Below, piece after piece: positions 50,354 to 59,666 of a stretch of 64,000 bases of DNA (within the stretch, counting starts at the first letter, position 1; every line of letters starts with the position of its first letter). The stretch is from Metabacillus sp. KUDC1714 (lineage in GTDB: Bacteria; Bacillota; Bacilli; Bacillales; Bacillaceae): assembly GCF_014217835.1 (NCBI RefSeq), contig NZ_CP055263.1, forward strand, positions 2,152,501-2,216,500. The letters run 5' to 3'. A program made the position numbers and the translations under genes. The notes below the pieces were generated by a model that saw nothing but the letters and a program-made list of their open reading frames with translations, had not been told where the DNA came from and did no database searches.

Positions 50354-51715
50354 ATGATTCAACGTACATTAACAGAAATAGAAGCAATGGTAAATGGATC
50401 GGGGTTACATGTAAAATTTTTAAACCAGCAAATCAACGGGGTAACAACTGATTCTCGTCATGTTGAAAAAGGGAATTTGTTTTTTCCTTTAGTAGGGGAT
50501 AAATTTAACGGTCATAAATTCGTCGATAAGGCAATTGAAAAGGGAGCTGCTGCAGTCATTTGGGCTGAATCTGAAATAAATCCTCCTGAAAATGTACCGG
50601 TCATTCTTGTGAAAGATACATTAACAGCATTACAGGATCTTGCTAAAGGCTACTTGGAGCAATTGAAACCAAAAGTAGTAGGTATTACTGGGAGTAACGG
50701 TAAAACAACGACTAAGGACATGATCGCTGCAGTTCTCGAGACAACATATAAAGTACATAAAACTAAAGGAAACTTTAATAATCATATTGGCTTACCTTTA
50801 ACGATATTAAGTATGGCTGAGGATACAGAAATTGCAATCTTAGAGATGGGAATGAGTGCAAGCGGAGAAATTGAATTATTATCTAAAATAGCTAAGCCAG
50901 ATGTAGCGGTAATTACTAATATCGGTGAAGCACATTTATTGGATTTAGGTTCAAGAGAGGGAATTGCAGAGGCGAAGCTGGAAATTGTCAAAGGACTAAA
51001 GAAAGATGGTCTTTTTATTTACTATGGTGATGAACCGTTATTACAAGACCGAGTACCTTCATTATCTCTTTCTACCGTTACTTTCGGAGAGAGCCATAAA
51101 AATGATTACTTCCCTACAAATATTATTCAGGAGTTAAATGGAACATCCTTTAAAATCAAAGATACAGAATACTTTATTCCTGTTCTTGGTAAGCATAATG
51201 TGTGTAATGCGTTAGCAGCATATGCAGTAGCAAGCTATTTTGAAGTGAAAAATGAAGCAATTATTGAAGGATTCAGTGCCATTAAAATATCAGGAATGCG
51301 TTTAGAGTTAGTGCAAGGGGAAAATGGGGTATCTGTTATTAATGATGCATACAATGCAAGTCCGACTTCAATGCTAGCAGCGATTAACTTACTTGAAGAT
51401 ATGAAAGGGTTTAATCAAAAGTTTGTTGTTCTTGGAGACATGCTTGAGTTAGGTGAAAATGAAAAGGAATTTCATCAAAAAGTTGGAGAATCAATTAAAC
51501 AGGATAAGATTTCTCACATTTTTACCTATGGGAAATTGGGGCGAGAAATTGCAAATGGTGCGAAACAAAATCGGTCAGACGAATATATTCACCATTATGA
51601 CGATAAACAGGCTTTAATTGAGCAATTAAAAACGATGGTTAACGAAAAGGATGTAGTGCTTGTTAAGGCATCACGTGGAATGAAACTCGAAGAAGTTGTA
51701 AATTCTCTAATTTAG
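50354..51715 (+). CDS. murF: UDP-MurNAc-tripeptide-D-Ala-D-Ala ligase MurF
   Basis: The enzyme adds D-Ala-D-Ala to UDP-MurNAc-tripeptide, the last cytoplasmic step of the pentapeptide. The 453-residue Mur ligase has GITGSNGKTTTKDM (P-loop), NFNNHIGLPLT and NDAYNASPTSM. The ATG at 50354 (MIQRTLTEIE) matches the B. subtilis start and follows AAAGGAG by 8 bp; the upstream ATG at 50348 is nearer the ribosome site and less likely. Confidence 0.96.
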   Translation: MIQRTLTEIEAMVNGSGLHVKFLNQQINGVTTDSRHVEKGNLFFPLVGDKFNGHKFVDKAIEKGAAAVIWAESEINPPENVPVILVKDTLTALQDLAKGYLEQLKPKVVGITGSNGKTTTKDMIAAVLETTYKVHKTKGNFNNHIGLPLTILSMAEDTEIAILEMGMSASGEIELLSKIAKPDVAVITNIGEAHLLDLGSREGIAEAKLEIVKGLKKDGLFIYYGDEPLLQDRVPSLSLSTVTFGESHKNDYFPTNIIQELNGTSFKIKDTEYFIPVLGKHNVCNALAAYAVASYFEVKNEAIIEGFSAIKISGMRLELVQGENGVSVINDAYNASPTSMLAAINLLEDMKGFNQKFVVLGDMLELGENEKEFHQKVGESIKQDKISHIFTYGKLGREIANGAKQNRSDEYIHHYDDKQALIEQLKTMVNEKDVVLVKASRGMKLEEVVNSLI

Positions 51716-51824
51716 GTGAGTAAAACAATGGATGAATAAATGACAAAATGCTTAAAATATAAACGCGTGATTTAAATACGAGCATTACCACTAGATGTTC
51801 TTTTAAAAGGAGGTTTACAATGAC

Positions 51825-52547
51825 ATGATAGGATGTCTCTTCATTCATGGTTTTACTGGAGCTCCATATGAAGTTGAGCCTTTGGCAAACTATATTAAGG
51901 AGAAGACAGATTGGCTTGTAAAAGTGCCAACTCTTCCTGGACATGGAGTAACTCTTTCGTTAAAAGGGCATACATATAATGAATGGGTTACGTACGCTGA
52001 ACAAGAGCTTATTGCACTCATGGAAGAAGTGGATGAAGTATATGTAATCGGCTTTTCAATGGGAGGAGTTATTGCTTCCTATTTAGCTGCCAATTATCAA
52101 GTGAAAAAACTCGTCCTCTTAAGTGCAGCTGTTTATTACGTTAATCCAAAACAATTAGTTTTAGATTGTAAAGAGATGATAAAAGATCTGTTGAATGGGA
52201 ATATTAATGAAAACGAGTTATTTAACCGGTATAAAAAGAAAATGGTTGAAACACCACTTCGCTCAACAATTGAATTTCAGAAATTAGTTAAGAAAGTGAA
52301 ACCATATCTAAAAAAATTAACGTTACCAGTTCTCATCATTCAGGGAGAGTGTGACGGAATCGTACCGGTGAAAAGTGCTCATTATTTGTATAAAACCATT
52401 CCATCTGAAGAGAAGAAGCTAAAGTTGCTCCCCTTTTCAAAGCACCATGTTTGTCATGGAGAGGATTATGAAGATTTAAAGGAATATGTTGAGAAATTTC
52501 TACATGAAAGTAATACAGACCTTGACCTCTTAACACAAGAAAGCTAA
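51825..52547 (+). CDS. Alpha/beta hydrolase (carboxylesterase)
   Basis: The 240-residue protein has CLFIHGFTGAPYE (oxyanion), GFSMGG (nucleophile), GECDGIVP (Asp) and SKHHVCHGE (His). It is a paralogue-like relative of the esterase at 40170. It starts at the very beginning of the fold, with few residues before the first strand. The SD AAAAGGAGG is best spaced for a mini-frame ATG ACA TGA at 51820, whose stop overlaps this ATG. B. subtilis lacks this gene between murF and cshA, as far as I recall. Confidence 0.83.
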   Translation: MIGCLFIHGFTGAPYEVEPLANYIKEKTDWLVKVPTLPGHGVTLSLKGHTYNEWVTYAEQELIALMEEVDEVYVIGFSMGGVIASYLAANYQVKKLVLLSAAVYYVNPKQLVLDCKEMIKDLLNGNINENELFNRYKKKMVETPLRSTIEFQKLVKKVKPYLKKLTLPVLIIQGECDGIVPVKSAHYLYKTIPSEEKKLKLLPFSKHHVCHGEDYEDLKEYVEKFLHESNTDLDLLTQES

Positions 52548-52952
52548 TACATTTTCAAAGTAAAAGGACCATTTTTCTTTGGGTAATTTATACCAAATTA
52601 TGGACTTGAGCCCTTATGGGTTGGAAAAGACAACCATACATTAAGTTGAAATAAGGAACTGGTAGTGGTATGATTACATTTAAAGTGTTTGCGGGCTTTA
52701 AATAAGGTAAACTGCTGCCCTTGTTGGAAAAAGGGCATTTTTTGTTGGCAAATAATCAGAACGGTTCTTTTGCATCTGACTGTTTTTCATGATGACACAA
52801 CAGTTGATAACCTACTTTATAGCTTTTGGCGAGGTCCCAAAGCTTATAGGATTTAATATAAACATCGTTTCATTATGGATACGATTAAGAAACCTGTTAC
52901 CTATAAGGTCTGTAAATATTTACAGCAAACGATATAGAAGGAGTAAGAATAC
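52548..52952 (+). other. Long leader region of cshA
   Basis: 405 bp without a gene. It includes the terminator-like hairpin at 52716 and a second hairpin near 52821 (TATAGCTTTTGG with CCCAAAGCTTATA) without a T-run. The rest is AT-rich. A long structured leader before an RNA helicase gene may be regulatory; no known RNA family was recognised. Confidence 0.45.
52716..52743 (+). terminator. Terminator-like hairpin in the cshA leader
   Basis: TGCCCTT pairs with AAGGGCA around eight bases and is followed by six Ts. It could end the esterase transcript or attenuate cshA. Confidence 0.7.
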
Positions 52953-54464
52953 ATGACATTAACGTTTCAAGAATTAGGTTTAAGTTCGGCACTCATGCAA
53001 TCAATAAGCAAAATGGGATTTGAAGAGCCATCTCCAATCCAAGCACAAACAATTCCGTTAGGTTTACAGAATAAAGATGTGATTGGACAGGCACAAACAG
53101 GTACTGGTAAAACTGCTGCTTTCGGTGTTCCACTTATTGAAAAAATTGACATGAAAAATGAAAGCATTCAAGCTGTTGTAGTTGCACCGACGCGTGAACT
53201 TGCAATCCAAGTATCGGAAGAACTTTATAAAATTGGTTACCACAAACGCTCTCGTGTGCTTCCAATTTACGGTGGTCAGGATATCAACAGACAAATTCGT
53301 TCTTTGAAAAAGAATCCACATATTATTGTGGGAACACCTGGACGTTTATTGGATCATATTAATCGTAAAACAATCCGTTTAAATGCTGTCCATACAATCG
53401 TATTGGATGAAGCTGATGAAATGCTGAACATGGGATTTATTGAAGATATTGAATCAATTCTTTCAAATGTCCCATCAGAACGCCAAACGCTTCTGTTCTC
53501 TGCAACAATGCCTGATCCAATTCGTCGTATTGCTGAGAAATTCATGAAAGATCCTGAATTAGTTAAAGTTAAGGCGAAAGAAATGACTGTGCCTAACATT
53601 ACTCAGTATTACTTAGAAACACATGAAAGAAAGAAATTCGACGTATTAACAAGATTACTTGATATTCAATCTCCAGAACTTGCAATTGTTTTCGGTCGTA
53701 CAAAGCGTCGTGTAGATGAGTTGTCTGAGGCGTTAACATTAAGAGGATATACTGCAGAAGGAATTCATGGTGATCTAACTCAAGCAAAGCGTATGTCGAC
53801 TTTACGCAAATTTAAAGAAGGTACAATTGAAGTTTTAGTTGCTACTGATGTTGCAGCTCGTGGTTTAGACATTTCTGGAGTAACTCACGTTTACAACTTT
53901 GATGTTCCTCAAGATCCAGAAAGCTATGTTCACCGTATTGGGCGAACTGGACGTGCTGGAAAAACAGGTATGGCAATGACATTTGTTACACCAAGGGAAA
54001 TGGATATCGTTAAAAATATCGAGCGTACAACAAAAAGTAAAATGGAGCGCATGAAGCCACCAACAGTTGATGAGGCAATTGAAAGTCAACAACAAATGAC
54101 TGTTGAAAAGATACGCTCAATTGTTGAAAGTGATAACCTTGCATTTTACAAACGTACTGCTGAAGAGCTTCTTGAAGAATTCGATGCACAAGTAGTAGTT
54201 GCGGCTGCTATTAAGTACATGACAAAAGAGCCGAATGCTGTAGAAGTAAAACTAACAGATGAAGCTCCTGCATTCTCAAGATCTAAAAATAAAGGTCGTT
54301 CTTCTTCTTCTAACAACAGAAGAAGAGGAGACTATAACCGCAGTGGTAGTGGTGGTAGCGGTGGCGGTCAAAAGAAAAACAATAACCGTTCATACGGTGA
54401 CCGTGACAGAAATAAAGCGGGTAACAGAGATAATAGCAAACGACGTTACTCAAATTCTAAATAA
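52953..54464 (+). CDS. cshA: DEAD-box RNA helicase CshA
   Basis: This ATP-dependent RNA helicase works in mRNA turnover and ribosome assembly in the cold. The 503-residue protein has the Q motif, [23 protein letters not shown] box (VLDEADEML), SAT (LLFSATMPD), ARGLDI and HRIGRTGR. A basic C-terminal tail rich in Gly, Ser, Asn and Arg (from about residue 430) serves RNA binding. It keeps the B. subtilis order murF-cshA-ydbS-ydbT with insertions. Confidence 0.96.
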   Translation: MTLTFQELGLSSALMQSISKMGFEEPSPIQAQTIPLGLQNKDVIGQAQTGTGKTAAFGVPLIEKIDMKNESIQAVVVAPTRELAIQVSEELYKIGYHKRSRVLPIYGGQDINRQIRSLKKNPHIIVGTPGRLLDHINRKTIRLNAVHTIVLDEADEMLNMGFIEDIESILSNVPSERQTLLFSATMPDPIRRIAEKFMKDPELVKVKAKEMTVPNITQYYLETHERKKFDVLTRLLDIQSPELAIVFGRTKRRVDELSEALTLRGYTAEGIHGDLTQAKRMSTLRKFKEGTIEVLVATDVAARGLDISGVTHVYNFDVPQDPESYVHRIGRTGRAGKTGMAMTFVTPREMDIVKNIERTTKSKMERMKPPTVDEAIESQQQMTVEKIRSIVESDNLAFYKRTAEELLEEFDAQVVVAAAIKYMTKEPNAVEVKLTDEAPAFSRSKNKGRSSSSNNRRRGDYNRSGSGGSGGGQKKNNNRSYGDRDRNKAGNRDNSKRRYSNSK

Positions 54465-54473
54465 AACCAAAAG

Positions 54474-54508
54474 AGATCGAATCCAAAACTGGATTCGATC
54501 TTTTTTTA
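54474..54508 (+). terminator. Terminator after cshA
   Basis: AGATCGAATCC pairs perfectly with GGATTCGATCT around AAAACT and is followed by seven Ts. Confidence 0.92.
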
Positions 54509-54572
54509 TATGGAAATGAATCTTCAGCATTTGGGGAAGCTAAAACTAGATTCCTCAAGAGGTGAATGATCT

Positions 54573-55538
54573 ATGACAATTGTAAGATTAGGCTATGTGG
54601 CGATGAGTATGAATCTTCAAAATTGTTCTCCATCAAAAACGATGACATTTACTCAGTTTGAAAAAATTAAAGATAGAGAAGCAGCGATAGCAAAGCTCGA
54701 AAAAATAGCCAAGAATAATATAGCAAACTGCCTTAGACTGTTAAAACATAGTGTTGCAAATGACGTCCGTTTTTTTCGATTAAGCTCTAAGTTGATACCT
54801 TTAGCTAATCATGATGAGCTTCATGATTGGCATTACATGAACAACTTATATGACGGGTTAGGTGAAATTGCAGATTTTTTAGATGCTCACCAAATGAGGG
54901 TTGATTTCCATCCGGATCATTTTGTTGTACTTAATTCCTCAAATTCAGAGATTGTTAAAATGTCATTAAAGACTTTGCGGATGCATGAGCAGCTTTTAAA
55001 GGGAATGAGAATTAATCCCGAGCACCGATGTGTTTTACATATAGGTGGAGCATATGATGATAAAGAAAAAGCTTTAGAACAGTTTATCCATAATTGGGGG
55101 CTAGTTCCTGTATCACTACAAAAAATGTTGATGCTTGAAAATGATGATACAACGTTTAACATGAATGATGCCTTATACTTATGTGAAAAGCTAGGAGTTC
55201 CACATGTGTTTGATTATCATCATCATTTGGCCTATCACGATGAATCCGATTGGGAACAGCATTGGGGGAGAGTGGTGAACACATGGGAAGGATCTAGATT
55301 ACCTGTTAAAATGCATATTTCAAGTCCAAAAAATGAAAAGGAATTTCGAGCACATTCTGATTATATTGACGTTCAAATGTTTATGGATTTCTTAACATCG
55401 ATAAAAGGAAGTGTGAATAGAGTTGATTGTATGATTGAAGCTAAACAAAAGGACAATGCTCTTTTTCAATTAGTTCATGATTTAAAAAAGTATGGTGAAA
55501 TAAAGTGGATTGATAAGGCTTCATTTGAAATAGATTAA
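54573..55538 (+). CDS. uvsE: UV DNA damage endonuclease UvsE
   Basis: This TIM-barrel nuclease nicks 5' of UV photoproducts. The 321-residue protein matches the family from RLGYVAMSMNL through RFFRLSSKLIPLANH, FHPDHFVVLN, CVLHIGGAYDDKEKAL, LMLENDD, FDYHHHLAYH and MIEAKQKD, which supply the metal-binding His, Asp and Glu. It is inserted between cshA and ydbS as an apparently single-gene unit. Confidence 0.93.
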   Translation: MTIVRLGYVAMSMNLQNCSPSKTMTFTQFEKIKDREAAIAKLEKIAKNNIANCLRLLKHSVANDVRFFRLSSKLIPLANHDELHDWHYMNNLYDGLGEIADFLDAHQMRVDFHPDHFVVLNSSNSEIVKMSLKTLRMHEQLLKGMRINPEHRCVLHIGGAYDDKEKALEQFIHNWGLVPVSLQKMLMLENDDTTFNMNDALYLCEKLGVPHVFDYHHHLAYHDESDWEQHWGRVVNTWEGSRLPVKMHISSPKNEKEFRAHSDYIDVQMFMDFLTSIKGSVNRVDCMIEAKQKDNALFQLVHDLKKYGEIKWIDKASFEID

Positions 55539-55684
55539 GGCCAAATAGGCTTAGATAGCTATATAATGCTTGACCATATACAATTGAATTAAAATGTAAA
55601 TGATCCCATTATGCTATAATTAAATGGGATTATTTACATTTTATTAAATAAAATAACAGCTGCTTTATAAAGGGGAGAGAAGGA

Positions 55685-56164
55685 TTGAGAGGTCTACCTA
55701 AAAATCAAATTAGTTTGAAGGCACTAACTGTTTGGAGACTCAGTGCTATTATTAGTGCTGTTGTTTGTCTGTTGGTCGTAATATCAGTAGGAGTAGGTGC
55801 CTATTTTCTAGAACTGCCATATTGGATTACGGTAATAGTTGCAATGATTTGGCTTATATATTCTTTAATTGCAATTTTTGTTGTTCCTAAAATTCGACAC
55901 CGAGTTTGGCGATATGAGGTACATGAACATGAGATCGATCTTCAGTATGGTCTTTTCATTATTAAACGAGTTCTAGTACCGATGGTAAGAGTTCAGCATG
56001 TTGATACACACCAAGGTCCCTTATTACGAAAATACCAATTAGCATCAATTGAGATTTCAACTGCTGCTACGAAGCATGAAATACCTGCTCTTGATATAAA
56101 AGAAGCGGACCTTTTGAGAGATCATATATCAAGGCTAGCAAGGGTGACAGATGAAGATGTTTGA
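55685..56164 (+). CDS. ydbS: PH-domain membrane protein YdbS
   Basis: The 159-residue protein has two N-terminal helices (about 17-65) and one bacterial PH (bPH2) domain with YGLFIIKRVLVPMVRVQHVDT. It starts at a TTG after GGGGAGAGAAGG. Its end overlaps ydbT by 14 bp. In B. subtilis, YdbS and YdbT are linked to resistance to an antimicrobial peptide; that role is taken from relatives. Confidence 0.9.
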   Translation: MRGLPKNQISLKALTVWRLSAIISAVVCLLVVISVGVGAYFLELPYWITVIVAMIWLIYSLIAIFVVPKIRHRVWRYEVHEHEIDLQYGLFIIKRVLVPMVRVQHVDTHQGPLLRKYQLASIEISTAATKHEIPALDIKEADLLRDHISRLARVTDEDV

Positions 56165-57596
56165 GCCAAAGCGAATACATCCTGTAGGAATGATATTAAG
56201 CTTTTTAAAGATTATTAAATCATATATTCTCCCAGTCATTCTTTTCTTTTTCTTTGGTAATAATGAATTTAACCTATATTTTATCATTGGTGCCAGTTGT
56301 TTATTTGTCATTATTGTTGTAACGAGTATTTTGGATTGGTGGAAATTCACCTATTGGATTGAGGATGGAGAACTTAGGATTAAGCATGGTCTTTTTATTA
56401 AGAAAAAACGCTATATTCCAATTGAGAGAATACAATCAATTAACACAACTGCTGGAATCATCCAACAGATTTTTCAGCTAGTAAAGGTGCAAATTGAAAC
56501 AGCTGGCGGTGGATTGGAAGCTGAGGCTGTCCTAACTGCGATAAAAAAACAAGAGGCAGATCGAATACAAAATGCGATCGCGATGCATAAAAGGGATGTT
56601 TCAAAGCAAATTGAAAATCAAGATGTAGATCAAAATGAAGAAAAACCCCAACTTCCAACTTTCAAGATGGAACCAAAGGATTTGTTTGTTGCTGCTTCAA
56701 CCTCAAGTGGTATTGGTGTTATTATCTCTGCAATTGCGGCCTTTTTTTCGCAATTTGATGAATTTATTCCATATGAAGATCTACTAGACCGATTTGAAAT
56801 TCTTACGAATGCAAGCTTTACTTTATATGCTGTGCTAGTTTTTATCGCCTTTTTTATTGCCTGGATTTTAAGTATTATTGGTGTGTTATTAAAGTATGCC
56901 TATTTTACAGTTATAAAAGCTGAAAATGAACTTAGAATTTCAAGTGGGATTTTTGAAAAACGTCAAGTATCTATTCCGATTTCACGTATTCAAGCAATTA
57001 GAATTGTACAAAATCCTTTGAGACAGCTTTTAGGGTATGCAACAGTTTATATTGAAAGTGCAGGAGGTAGTGCTGGGGACGAGGGAGCTTCAACAATTTT
57101 ATTTCCGGTTGTCCCTAAAAAGGCAATTTCCTCGCTATTATCACAATATCTCCCATTATTTGAAAATAGTGAAAAAATGCAACGATTGCCGAAAAGGTCG
57201 ATACAACGGTACATGTTTAGAAAAATTATACCTGCTCTGATAATATGCATTCCAGTTTCTTATTTTCTAGCACCTTGGGGGTTTTTGTCGTTAATCCTAA
57301 TTCCAATCAGTGCGTATTGGGGATATTTCTCCTATAAAGATGCAGGTTGGAACATAAAAGGAAACCAAATACAATTAGGATTTCGTATTATCTCAAAAAC
57401 AACAGTTCTTATTCATCGAAATAGACTGCAATCCTTTAAGAGTAAAACGTCATATTTTCAAAGAAGAAAATCGCTACAAACATTTGAGGTTTGGATAAAA
57501 TCAGGGATAATTGGCAGGCATTTTACTATTAAGGATTTAGAAGAAAATGATCTTTCCCAATTAGGCAACTGGTATTCATACTCAAGGGAGAAATAG
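56151..57596 (+). CDS. ydbT: PH-domain membrane protein YdbT
   Basis: The 481-residue protein has several pairs of helices and three bPH2 domains. Repeats of the type HGLFIKKKRYIPIERIQSI, SSGIFEKRQVSIPISRIQAI and FRIISKTTVLIHRNRLQSF are evident. It overlaps ydbS and the two likely form a membrane complex. The start may be the ATG at 56151 or 56157. Confidence 0.9.
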   Translation: MKMFEPKRIHPVGMILSFLKIIKSYILPVILFFFFGNNEFNLYFIIGASCLFVIIVVTSILDWWKFTYWIEDGELRIKHGLFIKKKRYIPIERIQSINTTAGIIQQIFQLVKVQIETAGGGLEAEAVLTAIKKQEADRIQNAIAMHKRDVSKQIENQDVDQNEEKPQLPTFKMEPKDLFVAASTSSGIGVIISAIAAFFSQFDEFIPYEDLLDRFEILTNASFTLYAVLVFIAFFIAWILSIIGVLLKYAYFTVIKAENELRISSGIFEKRQVSIPISRIQAIRIVQNPLRQLLGYATVYIESAGGSAGDEGASTILFPVVPKKAISSLLSQYLPLFENSEKMQRLPKRSIQRYMFRKIIPALIICIPVSYFLAPWGFLSLILIPISAYWGYFSYKDAGWNIKGNQIQLGFRIISKTTVLIHRNRLQSFKSKTSYFQRRKSLQTFEVWIKSGIIGRHFTIKDLEENDLSQLGNWYSYSREK

Positions 57597-57661
57597 CCCT
57601 AACGAAGCCAAGGTTTTAGAATAGGGTTAAAAGAACACAATCGTCCTATAATTAACAAAAA

Positions 57662-57700
57662 CCAAAACAGATACAGTCTTAATAACTGTATCTGTTTTGG
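57662..57700 (+). terminator. Bidirectional terminator between ydbT and the rhomboid gene
   Basis: CCAAAACAGATACAGT pairs perfectly over 16 bp with ACTGTATCTGTTTTGG around a seven-base loop. It serves convergent genes. Confidence 0.85.
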
Positions 57701-57721
57701 ATTTTCGTGTATTCATTTCCT

Positions 57722-58447
57722 TTAGGAGAATCGGAAGAAGATCCCGATAAGTATTAATAAACCAAAGATTATCCATATTACATGCTTTCCTTTTACTTGC
57801 TTTATCGAAAATCTAGAAGTACTTGGACTAGAAGTATAATATGTTTGGTGAACAAACTGGCCTCTCTTTTTAATGAAAAACGGAGCTAAGGCGAAGCCAC
57901 CTAAAAAACCAAAGATGTGAGCTACAATGTTTATATTAGAGTTAAAAAATGTCATAACTAGCCCGATAACTAAAATACTTATAATAACTTGTGAATTCGC
58001 TTGATCGATTATACCTTTTCGGAAGTACACCATGAATAGATATACACCAAATAAGCCGAAAATTGCACCTGAAGCTCCTAGATGTGAATATTGTTGAGGT
58101 TCTAACAGATAAGTTGCAATATCAGCAATAAGGCCAGAACCTAAATAAATAAAAATGAAATTACGCTTTTTTAACATTTTCTCTAATGTAGGAGCAAATA
58201 AGATCAAGGAAACCGTATTAAAGAAAAGGTGACCAAAGCTAATATGTAAAAAGATAGGTGTAACAAGCCTCCAATACTCTCCATTTGCAATTCCTGCATT
58301 ATATCCATCTAATAAACGCAAGATAATTTGAACTGAGGGAATTGGTAGTTGAAATAGTAGCCAAAATAAAATGTGAATACCAACAAGAATAGAAACTACT
58401 GGGTATAACTGAAGAAAGGTTCGAAAGCTTTCTGTCCTAGTAAACAT
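57722..58447 (-). CDS. Rhomboid-family intramembrane serine protease (YdcA position)
   Basis: The 241-residue protein has six or more helices. The catalytic Ser lies in GASGAIFGLFG and the catalytic His in HIFGFLGGFALAP; the conserved His-x-x-x-Asn is seen in HISFGHLFFNT. It occupies the place of B. subtilis ydcA next to acpS. Substrates unknown. Confidence 0.9.
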   Translation of the reverse strand: MFTRTESFRTFLQLYPVVSILVGIHILFWLLFQLPIPSVQIILRLLDGYNAGIANGEYWRLVTPIFLHISFGHLFFNTVSLILFAPTLEKMLKKRNFIFIYLGSGLIADIATYLLEPQQYSHLGASGAIFGLFGVYLFMVYFRKGIIDQANSQVIISILVIGLVMTFFNSNINIVAHIFGFLGGFALAPFFIKKRGQFVHQTYYTSSPSTSRFSIKQVKGKHVIWIIFGLLILIGIFFRFS

Positions 58448-58529
58448 CGTTTTCCTCCTTTACAGATATTTGTTAGGGAAAGTTTAATTGGCTAGGGGCT
58501 GACAACAATGGCGATTCTTCTTATCGTTT

Positions 58530-58717
58530 AGGGAATTATAAAATCCTTGAACTGTGGATAAGCGCACGAGATCCAGCTCCAGCGCCTATCGCCTATCAAA
58601 CTTCAGATCATCTCCCTACGATAAGTCAACATCGGTTCGCTTCGCTTACCGTGTTTCCTTTATCTCAGTCGATGCTCCTCCAGTTTGTACGGCGATGACC
58701 AAGGCGCTTGCGCTTTT
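58530..58717 (+). repeat. Intergenic repeat element, copy 2 (type B)
   Basis: The left flank is as in copy 1, including DnaA-box TGTGGATAA at 58553-58561 and AGCTCCAGCGCCTA. The inner cassette is different: CTACGATAAGTCAACATCG ... CGTGTTTCCTTTATCTCA, which can itself fold. It ends AAGGCGCTTGCGCTTTT. Confidence 0.88.
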
Positions 58718-58867
58718 CATATTTCCTGCAGCATTTTTAATCTAAGGATCAGTAAGTTACAATTAGATTATAAAATAAGAGTAAAGTACTGTTTCATACT
58801 AACACGGATATGTACGAGTTATCCAAAATAGTACAATTAAAGGGTTTTTGGAAGGTGTTGTTTAAAT

Positions 58868-59230
58868 ATGATAGTTGGAATTGGTTTAGATATTATTGAA
58901 CTTGATCGGATTAGAAGAATTGTTGAGCGTCAACCAGGATTTATTAAGAGGATTCTAACAATAAATGAAATTGAAAAATTCACTACTCTTTCCAAGGAAA
59001 GAAAAGTAGAATTTTTAGCAGGACGTTTTGCTGTAAAAGAGGCATTATCTAAAGCTTTAGGAACAGGCATAGGTGAAGAGATAAGTTTCCAGGATATTGA
59101 AGTAATGAATAATGAAAAGGGAAAGCCGATTATTCAACTCCTTAAAGAATTCTCACAGTCTTCTACCATTCATGTCTCTATAACACACACTCGTCAATAT
59201 GCTGCTGCGCAGGTAGTTTTAGAAAGATAG
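58868..59230 (+). CDS. acpS: Holo-[acyl-carrier-protein] synthase AcpS
   Basis: The enzyme transfers 4'-phosphopantetheine from CoA to acyl carrier protein. The 120-residue protein has the signatures GIGLDIIELDRI and FAGRFAVKEALSKALGTG with metal-binding Asp and Glu. It heads the conserved acpS-ydcC-alr-ndoAI-ndoA order. The 58448-58867 gap before it contains repeat copy 2. Confidence 0.96.
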   Translation: MIVGIGLDIIELDRIRRIVERQPGFIKRILTINEIEKFTTLSKERKVEFLAGRFAVKEALSKALGTGIGEEISFQDIEVMNNEKGKPIIQLLKEFSQSSTIHVSITHTRQYAAAQVVLER

Positions 59231-59294
59231 GGTTTGAATACATACGATTAATACTAAGGAATTACAGTAAATGCCCATAAAAGTCGATTGGTCT

Positions 59295-59324
59295 AGCATC
59301 TCTCATACGAGGTGCTCTTTTTTT
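59295..59324 (+). terminator. Terminator after acpS
   Basis: AGCATCTC pairs with GAGGTGCT (one G-U pair) around TCATAC, followed by CTTTTTTT. Confidence 0.85.
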
Positions 59325-59335
59325 ATATGTCGTTA

Positions 59336-59480
59336 ACAGGGCGCTTCCGCTTTTGAATTTGTATAGCTCCAGCGCCTAGCCCCTCGGGGTCATAAGACGT
59401 TCACGTATTGAAGGCAAAGAGCGCCTTCTATACGTGAACGTCTTATGCCTGTCGGATCTGTTCGAGGCGCTTCCGCTTTT
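59336..59480 (+). repeat. Intergenic repeat element, copy 3 (type A), with a preceding right-end remnant
   Basis: The element proper runs from AGCTCCAGCGCCTAGCCCC (59374) to GGCGCTTCCGCTTTT (59480). The perfect 18-bp inverted repeat (59391-59408 with 59430-59447) has a sequence different from copy 1 but encloses the same cassette TGAAGGCAAAGAGCGCCTTC. A solitary right end (CAGGGCGCTTCCGCTTTT) precedes it at 59336-59354. The DnaA-box flank is absent. Confidence 0.9.
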
Positions 59481-59666
59481 AAAATTTGTCTGCATATTTG
59501 GAAAGTTTGTCTCATATATTTGGTTATGCGATAGGGAAGACAAGTTGTTTTTGGAGTTCATCTTTTGATTACTGGCTTAAAATTCAAAGTTTTAGAGTCT
59601 AGTTAAGGTGAGGTCTAGCGAATGATTTCTTCCATTTTAACGTTATATGAGGCAAAGGGGTTGAAA

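Noticed and set aside
54259..54519. An 86-codon frame inside the end of cshA
   Set aside because: It is the +1 shadow of the Arg/Gly-rich cshA tail (runs of T and V) and runs into the cshA terminator.
58554..58745. A 63-codon frame between the rhomboid gene and acpS
   Set aside because: It lies wholly in repeat copy 2; the translation is low-complexity and hairpin-derived.
59376..59561. A 61-codon minus-strand frame before ydcC
   Set aside because: It comes from repeat copy 3, whose inverted repeat is open in several frames; no ribosome site.
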